Part shown: positions 32,643-41,291 of the stretch, piece after piece
Numbering within the stretch: the first letter of the stretch is position 1
How the letters are laid out: every line of letters starts with the position of its first letter
From: DATFTF01 sp963825175
GTDB taxonomy: Bacteria; Acidobacteriota; Thermoanaerobaculia; UBA5066; Gp7-AA6
Direction: 5' to 3'
Assembly (NCBI GenBank): GCA_963825175.1
Contig: CAWGSA010000001.1
Location: forward strand, 372,001 to 436,000
Length of the DNA stretch: 64,000 bases
Made by a program: the position numbers and the translations under genes
Notes under the pieces: model-generated
What the model was told of the DNA's origin: nothing
What the model saw: only the letters and a program-made list of their open reading frames with translations
The model's database searches: none

Positions 32643-33068
32643 TCATACGGAGCCCTCTGCGGCCTCGCCCCGGTGCAGGGCCGCGGCCAGCGCGACACCG
32701 GCCAGGATCAGCAGCGGGGCCGTCGCCGCGCCCGGAACGTAGCGGCGAAAGACTACCGCGCCGGTCAGATGTCCCGTTCCGTTGGCGATCTCCACGATCG
32801 CGGCGATCCAGGCGGCGGCCCTGGCCCACGGCCGGCCCGCCGCGACGAACGGAGCGATCCCCAGGACGAAGGCGATGATGCCCATGTTGACGGCGGCAAA
32901 CGTCGTCGCGGACATACCCATCCGCGGAAGCCCCAGCCGCTCGGTCGCGACCCACATGAAATCGTAGAGCCGCGCGATCATCTCCTCGATGCTGTGCGCC
33001 GCCTGCGTCAGGCCGAGAAGCCAGAACCGGAGGCCGATACGGCCCGAGCCAAAAGCATCAGTGCCCAT
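32643..33068 (-). CDS. HXXEE-domain membrane protein
   Basis: A 141-residue integral membrane protein of the HXXEE family: the signature is HSIEEM at about 25-30, in the first helix, with further helices at about 55-78, 83-100 and 114-133 and the later GTGHLTGAV. The family has four or five helices with conserved His and Glu residues and no proven role. It is the last gene of a leftward cluster with a small secreted protein and a VIT1-type transporter. Confidence 0.8.
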   Translation of the reverse strand: MGTDAFGSGRIGLRFWLLGLTQAAHSIEEMIARLYDFMWVATERLGLPRMGMSATTFAAVNMGIIAFVLGIAPFVAAGRPWARAAAWIAAIVEIANGTGHLTGAVVFRRYVPGAATAPLLILAGVALAAALHRGEAAEGSV

Positions 33069-33118
33069 TGCGGAGGATGGACACGATCATACGTCTCGGC
33101 GCATGTCGACTGCGAATG

Positions 33119-33358
33119 TCACGGACGGGCCGGCCCGCTCACTCCTTCTCGACGACCGTGTCGGGCAGCAAACCAGTCCTGCCGCATCGCGATCTGCCGG
33201 ACCGCGTCCGGCGTGAAGAGGGACGCGCGGTCGGCCAGAAGACCGTCGGGGGCCGGGGAAACCTGCGCGGACGCGAAACGGATCCCGGCGAGAAGGCCGG
33301 CGAGGGCCGCGAGGACGGCGGCCGCCCTGCCGCGGCCCGCCGCGCTCAGGCGCCGCAC
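33119..33358 (-). CDS. Small putative exported protein
   Basis: A 79-residue product starting at GTG, 13 bp after the VIT1-type transporter gene. Residues about 10-31 (RAAAVLAALAGLLAGIRFAS followed by AQ) look like a signal peptide. The remaining 48 residues have no recognisable motif; the last 15 look less protein-like. It may be a short real member of the operon or a fragment. It sits where a gap of 300 bp would otherwise occur in a tightly packed operon. Confidence 0.4.
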   Translation of the reverse strand: MRRLSAAGRGRAAAVLAALAGLLAGIRFASAQVSPAPDGLLADRASLFTPDAVRQIAMRQDWFAARHGRREGVSGPARP

Positions 33359-33371
33359 CGGCCCTCGGGCT

Positions 33372-34067
33372 TCATCCGATCGCCTTTGCGATCGCGAACG
33401 CGGCCGCCGCGGCGAGGCTTCCCACGAGCGCGGTCTGCCAGGCGCTGCGCAGCGGCTTGCGCACGGTGAATCGGCCCTTGACGTACCCGAACACGTACAG
33501 GGCGACCAGCGTGATGCCGACCGAGCCGAAGAGTGCGGTCCGCATCGGGTGAAGGAAGAAGTACGGTGCCAGAGGCACGAATCCGCCGGCCATGTACGAC
33601 AGCGCGATGGTCAGGGCGCTCGTCCGGGCGCGCAACGGGTCGGGCTTCTCCAGCCCGAGCTCGAACCGCATCATGAAGTCCACCCAGCGCTTGCGGTCCT
33701 CCCGGATCGCATGAGCGGCCTGAACCGCGATCTTGTGCGGAAGACCGTACTCCTCGAAGACGTCCACGACCTCTTTCGTCTCCTCGGCCGGCATCTCGAC
33801 GGTTTCGCGGTCCTCGCGGGCGAGCTCGGAGGCGTAGTGCTCCGCGTCGGTGCGCGCGGCGAGGTAGCCGCCCAGCCCCATCGCGATCGAACCCGCGGCG
33901 ATCTCCGCCAGCCCAGCCGTCACAACCACGCGGGTCGAGTCGATCGCGCCGGAGAGGCCGGCGGCGAGCGCAAAGGGAACGGTGAGGCCGTCGGACATGC
34001 CGATGACGATGTCCCGGACCCTCTCCGAGGCCGTGAAGTGTTTCTCGATGTGCGGCGTTTGGGGCAT
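33372..34067 (-). CDS. VIT1/CCC1-family iron/manganese transporter
   Basis: A 231-residue membrane protein that probably exports or sequesters Fe2+ or Mn2+. The first segment has the family pattern RDIVIGMSDGLTVPFALAAG, followed by AGLAEIAAGSIAMGLGGYLAA. The acidic loop (about 78-130, with EHYASELARED and EEYGLPHKIAV) corresponds to the metal-binding domain of VIT1. The C-terminal helices include TSALTIALSYMAGGFVPLAPY and a last pair at about 180-228. Five transmembrane helices fit the family. The start ATG is followed by a short polar N-terminus. Confidence 0.92.
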   Translation of the reverse strand: MPQTPHIEKHFTASERVRDIVIGMSDGLTVPFALAAGLSGAIDSTRVVVTAGLAEIAAGSIAMGLGGYLAARTDAEHYASELAREDRETVEMPAEETKEVVDVFEEYGLPHKIAVQAAHAIREDRKRWVDFMMRFELGLEKPDPLRARTSALTIALSYMAGGFVPLAPYFFLHPMRTALFGSVGITLVALYVFGYVKGRFTVRKPLRSAWQTALVGSLAAAAAFAIAKAIG

Positions 34068-34080
34068 GCGGTTCCTCCGG

Positions 34081-34210
34081 AACCGATTTGATCATCGGTT
34101 CATTGATTCATCGGTCCATTGCGTCGGACAAAGCATGATCCGGGCACAGAAACAAATGAACAGATGGATCGATGGACCGATGACCCGATGGCCCGATTCC
34201 TCAATTCACC
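34081..34210. repeat. Inverted pair of octamer arrays
   Basis: Right arm, 34155-34210: AATGAACA, GATGGATC, GATGGACC, GATGACCC, GATGGCCC, GATTCCTC, AATTCACC, all in phase. Left arm, 34081-34120, reads on the other strand AATGGACC, GATGAATC, AATGAACC, GATGATCA, AATCGGTT. ATGGACCGATG at 34172 is an exact reverse complement of the bases at 34109-34119. The right arm contains the stop codon of the SnoaL-like gene. It spans the gap before the VIT1-type gene. Confidence 0.6.
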
Positions 34211-34635
34211 GTCTCGTCCTCCGCGCCGGTCTCGGTGGGCGAAGCGGACGCATGGTGGTGGATCAGTTTCCAGGCGCCGTCGACGTGCAGGAAGACGTTG
34301 GTGGCCTGCATGCGCGCGGCGTCCTCCTCCTCGTCGCCGCCGAACGGAGTGATCACTTCGACGCACGTCACGCAGGCCAGGTCCTTGGCCACTGACACCC
34401 GGACGTCGCGGCAGGAAACGGTCCACGGTCGCGAGTTGGAAAAGATGTTCTCCCAGGAGCGCCGAATTTCCCGCCAGCCATCCAGACGGTGCCATCCCGG
34501 ATGCACGCAGGTCGACGCCTCGTCGTGGGCCCAGACGACCTCCATGGCCGAGAGATCGCGCGCCTCCAGAGCCCGGTAGAAACCGAGGTTCGCAGCGACG
34601 ACCGCCGTCTCTTCGGGAGCGCTGACCGGCTCCAT
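34201..34635 (-). CDS. NTF2-like (SnoaL_3-type) protein
   Basis: A 144-residue cytoplasmic protein with one NTF2-like fold: NLGFYRALEARDLSAMEVVW, then EASTCVHPGWHRLDGWREI, and LHVDGAWKLIHHHAS at the end. The CVHPGW segment is typical of SnoaL_3/DUF4440 proteins, some of which are ketosteroid-isomerase-like. No substrate is indicated. The start of the next gene on the strand (a PLP lyase) lies upstream by 2 bp, so they are an operon. Confidence 0.85.
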   Translation of the reverse strand: MEPVSAPEETAVVAANLGFYRALEARDLSAMEVVWAHDEASTCVHPGWHRLDGWREIRRSWENIFSNSRPWTVSCRDVRVSVAKDLACVTCVEVITPFGGDEEEDAARMQATNVFLHVDGAWKLIHHHASASPTETGAEDETVN

Positions 34636-34637
34636 GC

Positions 34638-35600
34638 TCAGGCCGCTCCGACCAGGGCCGCCGCGACCCGCTCGAGGTCGACGTTTCCCCCGGACACGAT
34701 CGCCGCGACGCGGGCGCCGGCCGGGAAGCGGACTTTTCCCGACAGGAGCGCGGCCACGGCGGCCGCGCCCGAGCCCTCGACGTACAACTTCGCGCGCGTC
34801 ATCAAGAGCCGCATGGCATCGAGGATTTCCTTCTCCGTCACGCCCACGATCTCGTCCACCGTCTCCCGAGCGATGGAGAGGGGCAGCGCTCCGACGAAGG
34901 GAGGAGTCATGCCGTCGGCGATCGTGTCGTAGGGCCGCGGGACCGTCACCGGTTTGCCCGCAGCCAGGGCCGGGGCGAGGCCGGGGCCTGCGGCGAGCTC
35001 GACCGCGATGACCCGAACCGAAGTGCGCAGCTGCTTGACCGCGGAGGCGACGCCTCCCAGCAGGCCCCCTCCCCCCACCGGCACCACGACCGCATCGAGA
35101 TCCGGGAGGTCCTCGGCGAGCTCCAGTCCCGTGGTGCCCGCGCCGGCCAGGACGACCGGATCGTCGAACGGATGAATGAACGTCGCGCCCCGTTCCTTCT
35201 GGACTTCGTTCAACCGGTCGAACAACGTCGCCCGGTCGTCATGGAGAATGACTTCGGCCCCGTACTCGCGAACCGCGTCGATCTTGGTCTTCGGAGCGCT
35301 GGTCGGCATGACCACGGCGCACGACGCTCCCGCGCTGCGCGCCGCCCACGCCACGGCCTGGGCGTGGTTGCCGGCCGAGACGGTGACCAATCCCCGCGCC
35401 CGTTCGCCTTCGGACAGCGAGAGGACCTTGTTCAAGGCGCCGCGGGGCTTGAACGAGCCGGTCTTCTGAAAGCTCTCGCACTTCAGATGGAGCCGGACCC
35501 CACACCGGCTGCCGAGTTGCGCGGCCGAAAGGACGGGCGTGCGGTGGACCTTCCCGGCGATGCGTGCCGCCGCCGCCCGGATCTCCTCGAGCCCGATCAT
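34638..35600 (-). CDS. Threonine/serine dehydratase family PLP enzyme
   Basis: A 320-residue fold-type II pyridoxal-phosphate enzyme. PLP lysine is Lys51 in GSFKPRGA; the phosphate-binding loop is VPVGGGGLLGG (about 185-195); the substrate loop is SAGNHAQAVAW; and the end has IVSGGNVD. This is the catabolic threonine ammonia-lyase / serine racemase group: it would convert L-threonine to 2-oxobutanoate or racemise serine. It lacks the C-terminal ACT-like regulatory domain of biosynthetic IlvA. Shared strand and 2-bp gap with the SnoaL-like gene suggest cotranscription. Confidence 0.92.
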   Translation of the reverse strand: MIGLEEIRAAAARIAGKVHRTPVLSAAQLGSRCGVRLHLKCESFQKTGSFKPRGALNKVLSLSEGERARGLVTVSAGNHAQAVAWAARSAGASCAVVMPTSAPKTKIDAVREYGAEVILHDDRATLFDRLNEVQKERGATFIHPFDDPVVLAGAGTTGLELAEDLPDLDAVVVPVGGGGLLGGVASAVKQLRTSVRVIAVELAAGPGLAPALAAGKPVTVPRPYDTIADGMTPPFVGALPLSIARETVDEIVGVTEKEILDAMRLLMTRAKLYVEGSGAAAVAALLSGKVRFPAGARVAAIVSGGNVDLERVAAALVGAA

Positions 35601-35649
35601 TCGCAGCAGCTTATTGCTTCTGCGCGCTCCGAGGAAGAAGCTGTGCCGC

Positions 35650-36450
35650 GTGCCGTCCGCTCCCCGGCGCTGGCTCCGGCTGGCTGCCCTTGCCGCCCCG
35701 CCCGTCCTGGGCGGCCTGGTGCTGAAGCTGCACGGCCCGATCGCGCAGGACGCCGCCTATCACCGCTTCGCCGATCAGAGCGTTTGGGCGGGCATTCCCC
35801 ACGCCGGAGATGTTCTCTCCAACGTCGCGTTCCTCGCCGCCGGCGCGTCGGGTCTCGTCTTTCTCGCCGGCCGGCGCTCCCACCGAGCGTTCCGTGACCC
35901 GCGGGAGCGGCCGCCCTACGTCGTCTTCTTCACCGGGATTCTGCTCACCGCGTTCGGCTCCGCGTGGTATCACGGGGCCCCGGACACCGACCGACTGTTC
36001 TGGGACCGGCTGCCCATGGCGACCGCCTTCCTGGGGTTGTTCGCGGCTGTCATGGCCGACCGCGTGAGCGCGCGCTGGTCTTCCTGGCTGCTCTGGCCGC
36101 TGCTCGCCGCCGGTGCTGCGAGCGTCCTGTACTGGCGTGTCACGGAGCGGGCCGGCCGGGGCGACCTGCGTCCCTACGCTCTCGTTCAGTACTCCACCAT
36201 CGCCGCGGTCGCCGTGATCCTGCTGCTCTATCCTGCGCGCCACACGCACTCGGGATTGCTCTGGGGAGCGGCCGGCGGCTACGCCCTCGCCAAGATCTTC
36301 GAGCTCGCCGACCTGCCCGTTCTGCGCGCGACGGGCCTCGTCAGCGGACACACGCTGAAGCACGTCACGGCGGGACTGGCGAGCGGTTGCGTGCTGTGGA
36401 TGCTCGCCCGGCGGCGGCCGCTGCCTCCCGCAGCGACGGCCGCCTCGTAG
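35650..36450 (+). CDS. Ceramidase-superfamily (CREST-like) membrane protein
   Basis: A 266-residue, seven-helix membrane protein. The segment YHRFADQSVWAGIPHAGDVLSN and GSAWYHGAPDTDRLFWDRLP contain the conserved His and Asp pattern of the alkaline-ceramidase/CREST superfamily; GHTLKHVTAGLAS near the C-terminus supplies the last histidines. Members are zinc-dependent amide hydrolases or of unknown substrate. The start is GTG at 35650, with GAGGAAG about 10 bases upstream; the frame extends upstream across the neighbouring gene but that part reads as non-coding. Confidence 0.72.
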   Translation: MPSAPRRWLRLAALAAPPVLGGLVLKLHGPIAQDAAYHRFADQSVWAGIPHAGDVLSNVAFLAAGASGLVFLAGRRSHRAFRDPRERPPYVVFFTGILLTAFGSAWYHGAPDTDRLFWDRLPMATAFLGLFAAVMADRVSARWSSWLLWPLLAAGAASVLYWRVTERAGRGDLRPYALVQYSTIAAVAVILLLYPARHTHSGLLWGAAGGYALAKIFELADLPVLRATGLVSGHTLKHVTAGLASGCVLWMLARRRPLPPAATAAS

Positions 36451-36468
36451 CGAAGGCCTCTCACGGGG

Positions 36469-37260
36469 TCAGGAGGCGTGGATCCGGAGACTCCCCTTGT
36501 AGGTCGTCATACGAAGCCTCGGGCCGCCGCCGTTGACGGCGCCCGACATGCTGCTCGAGCGCGAATGGCTGGCGCGCGTCGTCATCGCGAAGTCCGAGTC
36601 GACGTCCCCGCGGCGGCCGGCGTCCGCGTCGAGATCGAATCGGCTGTCTTTGGGCAGTCGCACTTCCACCTCTCCCTTGTGCGTGTCGAAGTGGCTCTCG
36701 TGTCCGTACCGCGCGAACTCGACCCGGACGTCTCCCTTGTAGGTGTCGACGCGGGCGGCCCCGTCCAGGCCGCTGACCCGGGCGGTCCCCTTGTAGGTGT
36801 GGAGCTTCAGGTCGGACTTGAGATCCACGACCTTGATGTCCGATTTGTGATCCTCGATGTCGACCCGCGCCGTGGCCGGCAGGTGGATGGTGTAGCGGAC
36901 GAACGGAAGCGTTCCGTCGTCTCCCCAGAAGAGACCGAAGAAGTGGCGATGGTGCACCTCGTGATAATCGGACCGAATCGACACCGACCCCCCGGAGCCG
37001 GTGACTCGAACCTCCGTCAGCTGCACCTTCTCCCTTTGATCGCGGTCGTCGCCGTCCGGTTCGATCCGCGCGTCGATCGAAACCTCCGGACGATTCCACG
37101 GAGTGATGTCGATGCTCCCCTTGAAGCTCTCGACGGAGACCCTGCCATCCCGATCGAGCGGGACGATCCGATGAAACTCTTTCGTATCAGAGGCTTGTGC
37201 CACTGAGGCGGTCAGCAGGAAGGCTCCGACAACCGCCAGGCCCCTCGTGAGATTTCGCAT
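36469..37260 (-). CDS. Exported DUF4097-like beta-helical protein
   Basis: A 263-residue exported protein with a Sec signal (1-23, ending SVAQA). The body has short repeated beta strands: RVSVESFKGSIDITPWN, then DLKLHTYKGTARVSG, ARVDTYKGDVRVEF, SHFDTHKGEVEVRL and RLRMTTYKGSLRIHAS. The repeated (T/S)xKG units are those of DUF4097-like adhesin/bactofilin-type beta-helices. A surface or envelope role is likely. The ATG at 37260 has AGGTGTC upstream and gives a good signal peptide. It follows the aldo-keto reductase on the same strand. Confidence 0.75.
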   Translation of the reverse strand: MRNLTRGLAVVGAFLLTASVAQASDTKEFHRIVPLDRDGRVSVESFKGSIDITPWNRPEVSIDARIEPDGDDRDQREKVQLTEVRVTGSGGSVSIRSDYHEVHHRHFFGLFWGDDGTLPFVRYTIHLPATARVDIEDHKSDIKVVDLKSDLKLHTYKGTARVSGLDGAARVDTYKGDVRVEFARYGHESHFDTHKGEVEVRLPKDSRFDLDADAGRRGDVDSDFAMTTRASHSRSSSMSGAVNGGGPRLRMTTYKGSLRIHAS

Positions 37261-37367
37261 GACACCTCCCGGTCCTGATAGGCACATACGTTGGGGCCGG
37301 GGGGAAGTTCCCTCGTGGAAACCTTCGATCCGCCCGCGCGCGACATCGGGGCGTTCGAGCGTGTCGG

Positions 37368-38345
37368 TTATTTGTGCCCGCGCACGGAGTGCGGGCGATA
37401 GCGCTCTTCGAGAAACCGGCACTCCTCGTCGGAGAGAGTCACACGCAGGGCGCCGACCGCTTGCTCCAGGTGCTCCATCTTCGAAGCGCCGACGATCGGA
37501 GCGGTCACGCTGGGCTGGCGCAGGAGCCAGGCCAGGGCGATCTGGGACGGGGGAAGATCCCGGCGTCGGGCCAGCTCGCACACCCGATCCACGACGTCGA
37601 AGTCGGAGTCCTCGTAGAGTGTCTGCGCGTACTCGTCGGTCCGGGCGCGGACCGTCGCCTCCTTGTCGCCGCGCCGCCGGCTTCCGGTCAGAAGGCCCCG
37701 GGCCAGCGGACTCCACGGAATGACACCGATCCCCTCGGCGCGGCAGAGGGGCAGCATCTCGCGCTCCTCTTCCCGGTACACGAGGTTGTAGTGGTTCTGC
37801 ATCGAGACGAAACGCGTCCACCCATGCCGGTCCGCGGTGGACAGCGCCTGGGCGAACTGCCACGCCCACATGGAAGACGCCCCGATGTAGCGCGCTTTGC
37901 CGGCGCGCACGACGTCGTCGAGGGCCTGGAGCGTCTCGTCGATGGGCGTGTGCGGGTCGTAGCGGTGGATCTGATAGAGGTCGACGTAGTCCGTGCCCAG
38001 GCGTTTCAACGACGCGTCGATCGCGTCGAGGATGTGCTTGCGGGAAAGGCCCTTGTCGTTGGGGCCGGGACCCATCGGATTGAAGACCTTCGTCGCGAGG
38101 ACGATCTCGTGCCGGCGGGCGAAATCCTTCAGGGCCCTGCCCAGCACTTCCTCGCTCGCGCCGTCGGAGTACATGTCGGCGGTGTCGAAGAAGTTGATGC
38201 CGAGCTCCAGAGCGCGGCCGATGAACGGACGGCTCTCCTCTTCGTCGAGCACCCACGGCCGCCAGCGCGGCGACCCGTAGGTCATCGTGCCGAGGCAGAG
38301 GCGCGAGACGCGAAGGCCGGTCTTGCCGAGGTGGACGTAGTCCAT
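37368..38345 (-). CDS. Aldo/keto reductase
   Basis: A 325-residue NADPH-dependent oxidoreductase of the (beta/alpha)8 aldo-keto reductase superfamily. The catalytic tetrad is complete: Asp54 and Tyr59 in FFDTADMYSDG, Lys86 in LATKVFN and His127 in IHRYDPHTP. The cofactor region is PIVGASKMEHLEQAV. It resembles the bacterial YajO/Tas-like group reducing aldehydes and ketones. The substrate is not deducible. It reads leftward, 107 bp upstream of the beta-helical gene. Confidence 0.94.
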   Translation of the reverse strand: MDYVHLGKTGLRVSRLCLGTMTYGSPRWRPWVLDEEESRPFIGRALELGINFFDTADMYSDGASEEVLGRALKDFARRHEIVLATKVFNPMGPGPNDKGLSRKHILDAIDASLKRLGTDYVDLYQIHRYDPHTPIDETLQALDDVVRAGKARYIGASSMWAWQFAQALSTADRHGWTRFVSMQNHYNLVYREEEREMLPLCRAEGIGVIPWSPLARGLLTGSRRRGDKEATVRARTDEYAQTLYEDSDFDVVDRVCELARRRDLPPSQIALAWLLRQPSVTAPIVGASKMEHLEQAVGALRVTLSDEECRFLEERYRPHSVRGHK

Positions 38346-38363
38346 GGAGGTCTCAGGCCAGGT

Positions 38364-39011
38364 TCAGCGCTGGGTCGCGAGTCTGCGTTTGGCCTTGATC
38401 CACACCGCGATCTCGTCGGGCCTTCCATTGACGAAGTCGAGGCGGATGCGGCCATCGGGCAGCTGGGAAATCGTTGCCGGGATCGCGCTCGCGGTCAAAG
38501 ACCAGCCCGCCGGCAGCACCACGGCGTTGCGGGAACGCCCGAAGCTGCGGTCGAAGACGAGCTCGTCGCCTTCCAGCCGGTAGCTCTTTTCGTCGGTGTA
38601 CGTCTCGGAGATGCGCAGACGGGTCGATTTCCCTTTTTCCACCGCAGGGAAGCGGATGACGACAGCTTCGGAGTCGGCGGTGACCGGTTCGCCGAGATCG
38701 ACCTTCGCGCGCGCGATCTCTTCGCCGCGCAGGGTCTCCGGTATCAGCGTCTGGCCGGTGTCCAGGATCCGGGCCGAGGGCTTCGACGAGCGGCTCCCCG
38801 TGCGCACGACGTTGACGTACTTGTCGACTCCCGGACGCGACTCGGTGTAGTCGTGGTACAGATCGAACGAGTGCGTCTCGGGCTGCTGCAGGAAATAGAC
38901 GATGTCGCGGTCCTGATGCGCGCGCTCGGTCAAGCGGCGCTCCCCCTCCTCCTGGCCGGTCACACCCGCGGCCAGGCAGAGCAAGCCCGCGAATGCCAGC
39001 GTCCGCCTCAC
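38364..39011 (-). CDS. Exported protein, paralogue of next gene
   Basis: A 215-residue exported protein of unknown function. The signal peptide is about 1-20 (FAGLLCLAAGVTG). The mature part is beta-rich and contains TESRPGVDKYVNVVRTGS, TRLRISETYTDEKSYRLEG and LVFDRSFGRSRNAVVLPAGW. The stretch ETYTDEKSY-to-LPAGW aligns with KTYQDPKSY-to-LPAGY of the adjacent gene, so the two are paralogues by tandem duplication. The GTG start at 39011 overlaps the preceding stop as GTGA. Confidence 0.7.
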   Translation of the reverse strand: MRRTLAFAGLLCLAAGVTGQEEGERRLTERAHQDRDIVYFLQQPETHSFDLYHDYTESRPGVDKYVNVVRTGSRSSKPSARILDTGQTLIPETLRGEEIARAKVDLGEPVTADSEAVVIRFPAVEKGKSTRLRISETYTDEKSYRLEGDELVFDRSFGRSRNAVVLPAGWSLTASAIPATISQLPDGRIRLDFVNGRPDEIAVWIKAKRRLATQR

Positions 39012-39694
39012 GACGGCAGCCTCCGCGCCTTGACCGTCAGCGGCGCCGGTCCGGGGCCCGGGTTCATGAAGCTCACCAGGATCCGGCCGTCCGCTTCGCT
39101 CAAGACCTGTGACGGCACGTTGCACTCGACGAGCTCGTAGCCCGCCGGCAGAAGAACGCCGTTGCGCCTGATGCCGAGCGAGCGCGTGAAGACGATCGCG
39201 TCGCCCTCGGTGAAGTAGCTCTTGGGATCCTGATACGTCTTGTCGATCATCAGGCGGACCTGCCCCCCGTCAGGCGGAACCGGGCGCGGCAGATGGATGC
39301 GGATGTAGTCGGTGCCGGCGTCCGCTTCGGCGAGGCCGCTGCGGCGCGCTTGCTCTCCCGTGACGACTTCCCAGACGAGCGGTGCGCCGGCCATCCGATC
39401 GAAGACGCGCTCGCCGCTGGCGACGCTGCCCTTGCGGATCGGGTTGAAGAAGAAGGTGGCCCCCGGCTCGATGGCCGTGACCTCGTACAGGATGTGGAAG
39501 GAAGCGGTTTCCGGAGCCAGGAGCTCGTAGCGCGTGTACTCGTCCGTCTCCACGGGATCCCGTCCGGCCGGGGCTCGTTGTGCCGAGGAGGCCGCCGAAG
39601 GAGCCGCCGGTGTCACCCCGCGCGCAGGCGCTCCTGTCCTGTGCGAAGCGCACGAGAAAGCGACGACCGCCAGAAATGGACCGATTCGGCGCAA
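39008..39694 (-). CDS. Lipoprotein, paralogue of the adjacent gene
   Basis: A 228-residue predicted lipoprotein: the N-terminus MRRIGPFLAVVAFSC has a lipobox ending at Cys15. An Ala/Pro/Ser linker (about 18-45) precedes a beta-rich domain with ASFHILYEVTAIEPGATFFF, VRLMIDKTYQDPKSY and VFTRSLGIRRNGVLLPAGYEL. Its C-terminus matches the next gene, with which it shares a 4-base overlap. A lipid-anchored plus a soluble periplasmic version of one domain suggest they work together. The function is unknown. Confidence 0.72.
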   Translation of the reverse strand: MRRIGPFLAVVAFSCASHRTGAPARGVTPAAPSAASSAQRAPAGRDPVETDEYTRYELLAPETASFHILYEVTAIEPGATFFFNPIRKGSVASGERVFDRMAGAPLVWEVVTGEQARRSGLAEADAGTDYIRIHLPRPVPPDGGQVRLMIDKTYQDPKSYFTEGDAIVFTRSLGIRRNGVLLPAGYELVECNVPSQVLSEADGRILVSFMNPGPGPAPLTVKARRLPS

Positions 39695-39869
39695 GACGGG
39701 GCCAGACTATATCGGCTCTGCCCGAAGGCGGTATCTCGACGTGCATTCCTGGAGATCCCGTCGCGGCCGGCATCGCCGACGACGAGAACGCGTTCTTCCG
39801 CGCGATCTCCCCGGCCTGGACCACGCGCGGCGGCGGCAGACGAAGGAGGCGGGGACCGCCGATCCGCGA

Positions 39870-40898
39870 TCAAGCACTCCGGGTCGGCCGGGCTTCGTTC
39901 ACGATGAGCCGGGAGAGGCGCCGCTCGGCCGCCGAAAGGACCCGGGACGAGGCGCGCACGAGCTGGCTCAGATCGGGCGGCTTATCAAGCACGCGCCCCT
40001 TCTCGAATGCCGTGATCACGGCCGGACAGACGTAGGAGGTCCGACAGACCGCCGGCGTGTTGCCGAGCAGGGACGAGGTCTCGCGCATGGCCGCCTGGAC
40101 CCGCCGCCGGAGGGAGCTGGCGGAAACGACCTCCGGGGGGGCTTGCCGCGCGAGGGCGCAGGCGCCCAGGAGAGTGCCGGCCCAGGTTCGAAAGTCCCTG
40201 GCCGTGAACCGCGCGCCGGCGATCTCGCGGATGTACTCGTTGACGTGACGGCGGCGGACGTCGCTCCAGGCGCCCGCGGAGTCGGGGTAGCGAAAGACCC
40301 GGCGCCCGGGAACGCGCAGAAGCGCGGCCACGACCAAAGCGGCGTCCGCGTCCTGGATCTCGCGCACCTGGATCTTCTTGCCCTTTCCGGGATAGGTCAG
40401 GATGATCCGTCGCCCGCGGACGGCGACGTGGCGCGAGCGGAGCGTCGCCAGACCGTACGTCCCGTTGTCCCGGGCATAGACCTCGCTTCCCGGCCTCAGA
40501 AAGCCACGCATCAGAAGCCGCACCATCACGGCGAGCACGCGCTCGCGGGTCATCTCGCTCCCATGGAGATCGCGCGCGACGCGCGCGCGCAGCTCCGGCA
40601 GCGCCGCCAGGAGCTTCAACAGGCGTTGGCGCTTTCGTTCCTCGCGCAGGCGGGTCTGCTTCTCGGAGTAGCGGTACTGCCAGCGGCCCGCACGGTCCCT
40701 GCCGATCGCCTGGACCGCCGAGGCCGGCGACGCGCTGATCCTGACGTCGGTCCACGCGGGAGGGAGCACGAGTGCACGGATGCGGGCCAGCTCTTCCCGG
40801 GAGGGTGTCCCGCCGTCCGATCGGCGGTAGCGAAAGTCCGCCCGCGAGGATCCGGTCCGGCGGATTCCGCTGGTCTGAAGGCGTTCGACGATCGTCAT
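39870..40898 (-). CDS. DNA topoisomerase IB (poxvirus-type)
   Basis: A 342-residue monomeric type IB topoisomerase that relaxes supercoils by a 3'-phosphotyrosyl intermediate. The catalytic Tyr289 lies in LGNTPAVCRTSYVCPAVI. Other core residues are in RDNGTYGLATL, IILTYPGKGKKIQV, DFRTWAGT (third catalytic Arg) and the preceding VNEYIREIAGARFT. The N-terminal domain is the small poxvirus-like one (RYRRSDGGTPSREELARIRAL). The ATG at 40898 is the first Met with a family-like N-terminus; the open frame continues 41 codons upstream without homology. Confidence 0.92.
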   Translation of the reverse strand: MTIVERLQTSGIRRTGSSRADFRYRRSDGGTPSREELARIRALVLPPAWTDVRISASPASAVQAIGRDRAGRWQYRYSEKQTRLREERKRQRLLKLLAALPELRARVARDLHGSEMTRERVLAVMVRLLMRGFLRPGSEVYARDNGTYGLATLRSRHVAVRGRRIILTYPGKGKKIQVREIQDADAALVVAALLRVPGRRVFRYPDSAGAWSDVRRRHVNEYIREIAGARFTARDFRTWAGTLLGACALARQAPPEVVSASSLRRRVQAAMRETSSLLGNTPAVCRTSYVCPAVITAFEKGRVLDKPPDLSQLVRASSRVLSAAERRLSRLIVNEARPTRSA

Positions 40899-41019
40899 CG
40901 GTGGGCGTGGCTCGTTTCGTTTCGAGAGCGGACCATCGCGGGCTGCAAGCACCGTGCCGTCGGCAGGTGAGCCGGGACCTCGGCTCGCGGCTGGCGCGCA
41001 TCTTGAATTCGTGCGTCTC

Positions 41020-41205
41020 ATGAGCTGGCTCTTCTGGTTGGGCGTCGCGGTGTTCGTCGGCGTCGTGGCGGCGGTGACGGGAGCGAAACCGAGAGGAACT
41101 CGCCCGGTCGCCCACAGCCGCTTGATGGGAATGGGGCGGATCGCACTCTGGATTCTGGCGGCCTTGATTCTCTGGATCGCTTATCGCGCACGCGCGGGCG
41201 GATGA
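41020..41205 (+). CDS. Small two-helix membrane protein
   Basis: A 61-residue product, MSWLFWLGVAVFVGVVAAVT at the N-terminus, a basic loop (KPRGTRPVAHSR) and a second helix (RIALWILAALILWIAYR). Two membrane helices with a positive loop inside. No strong ribosome-binding site is visible, and the family is unknown. It sits between the divergent topoisomerase start and the acetyltransferase gene. Confidence 0.5.
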   Translation: MSWLFWLGVAVFVGVVAAVTGAKPRGTRPVAHSRLMGMGRIALWILAALILWIAYRARAGG

Positions 41206-41291
41206 GCGCGGGGTTCGCGAACCGCGCCTCGCCCACGCGCATATGATTCGAGGCCGAGTCCATGAGTCGAGCGGCGGCCACGAGTGGAACC

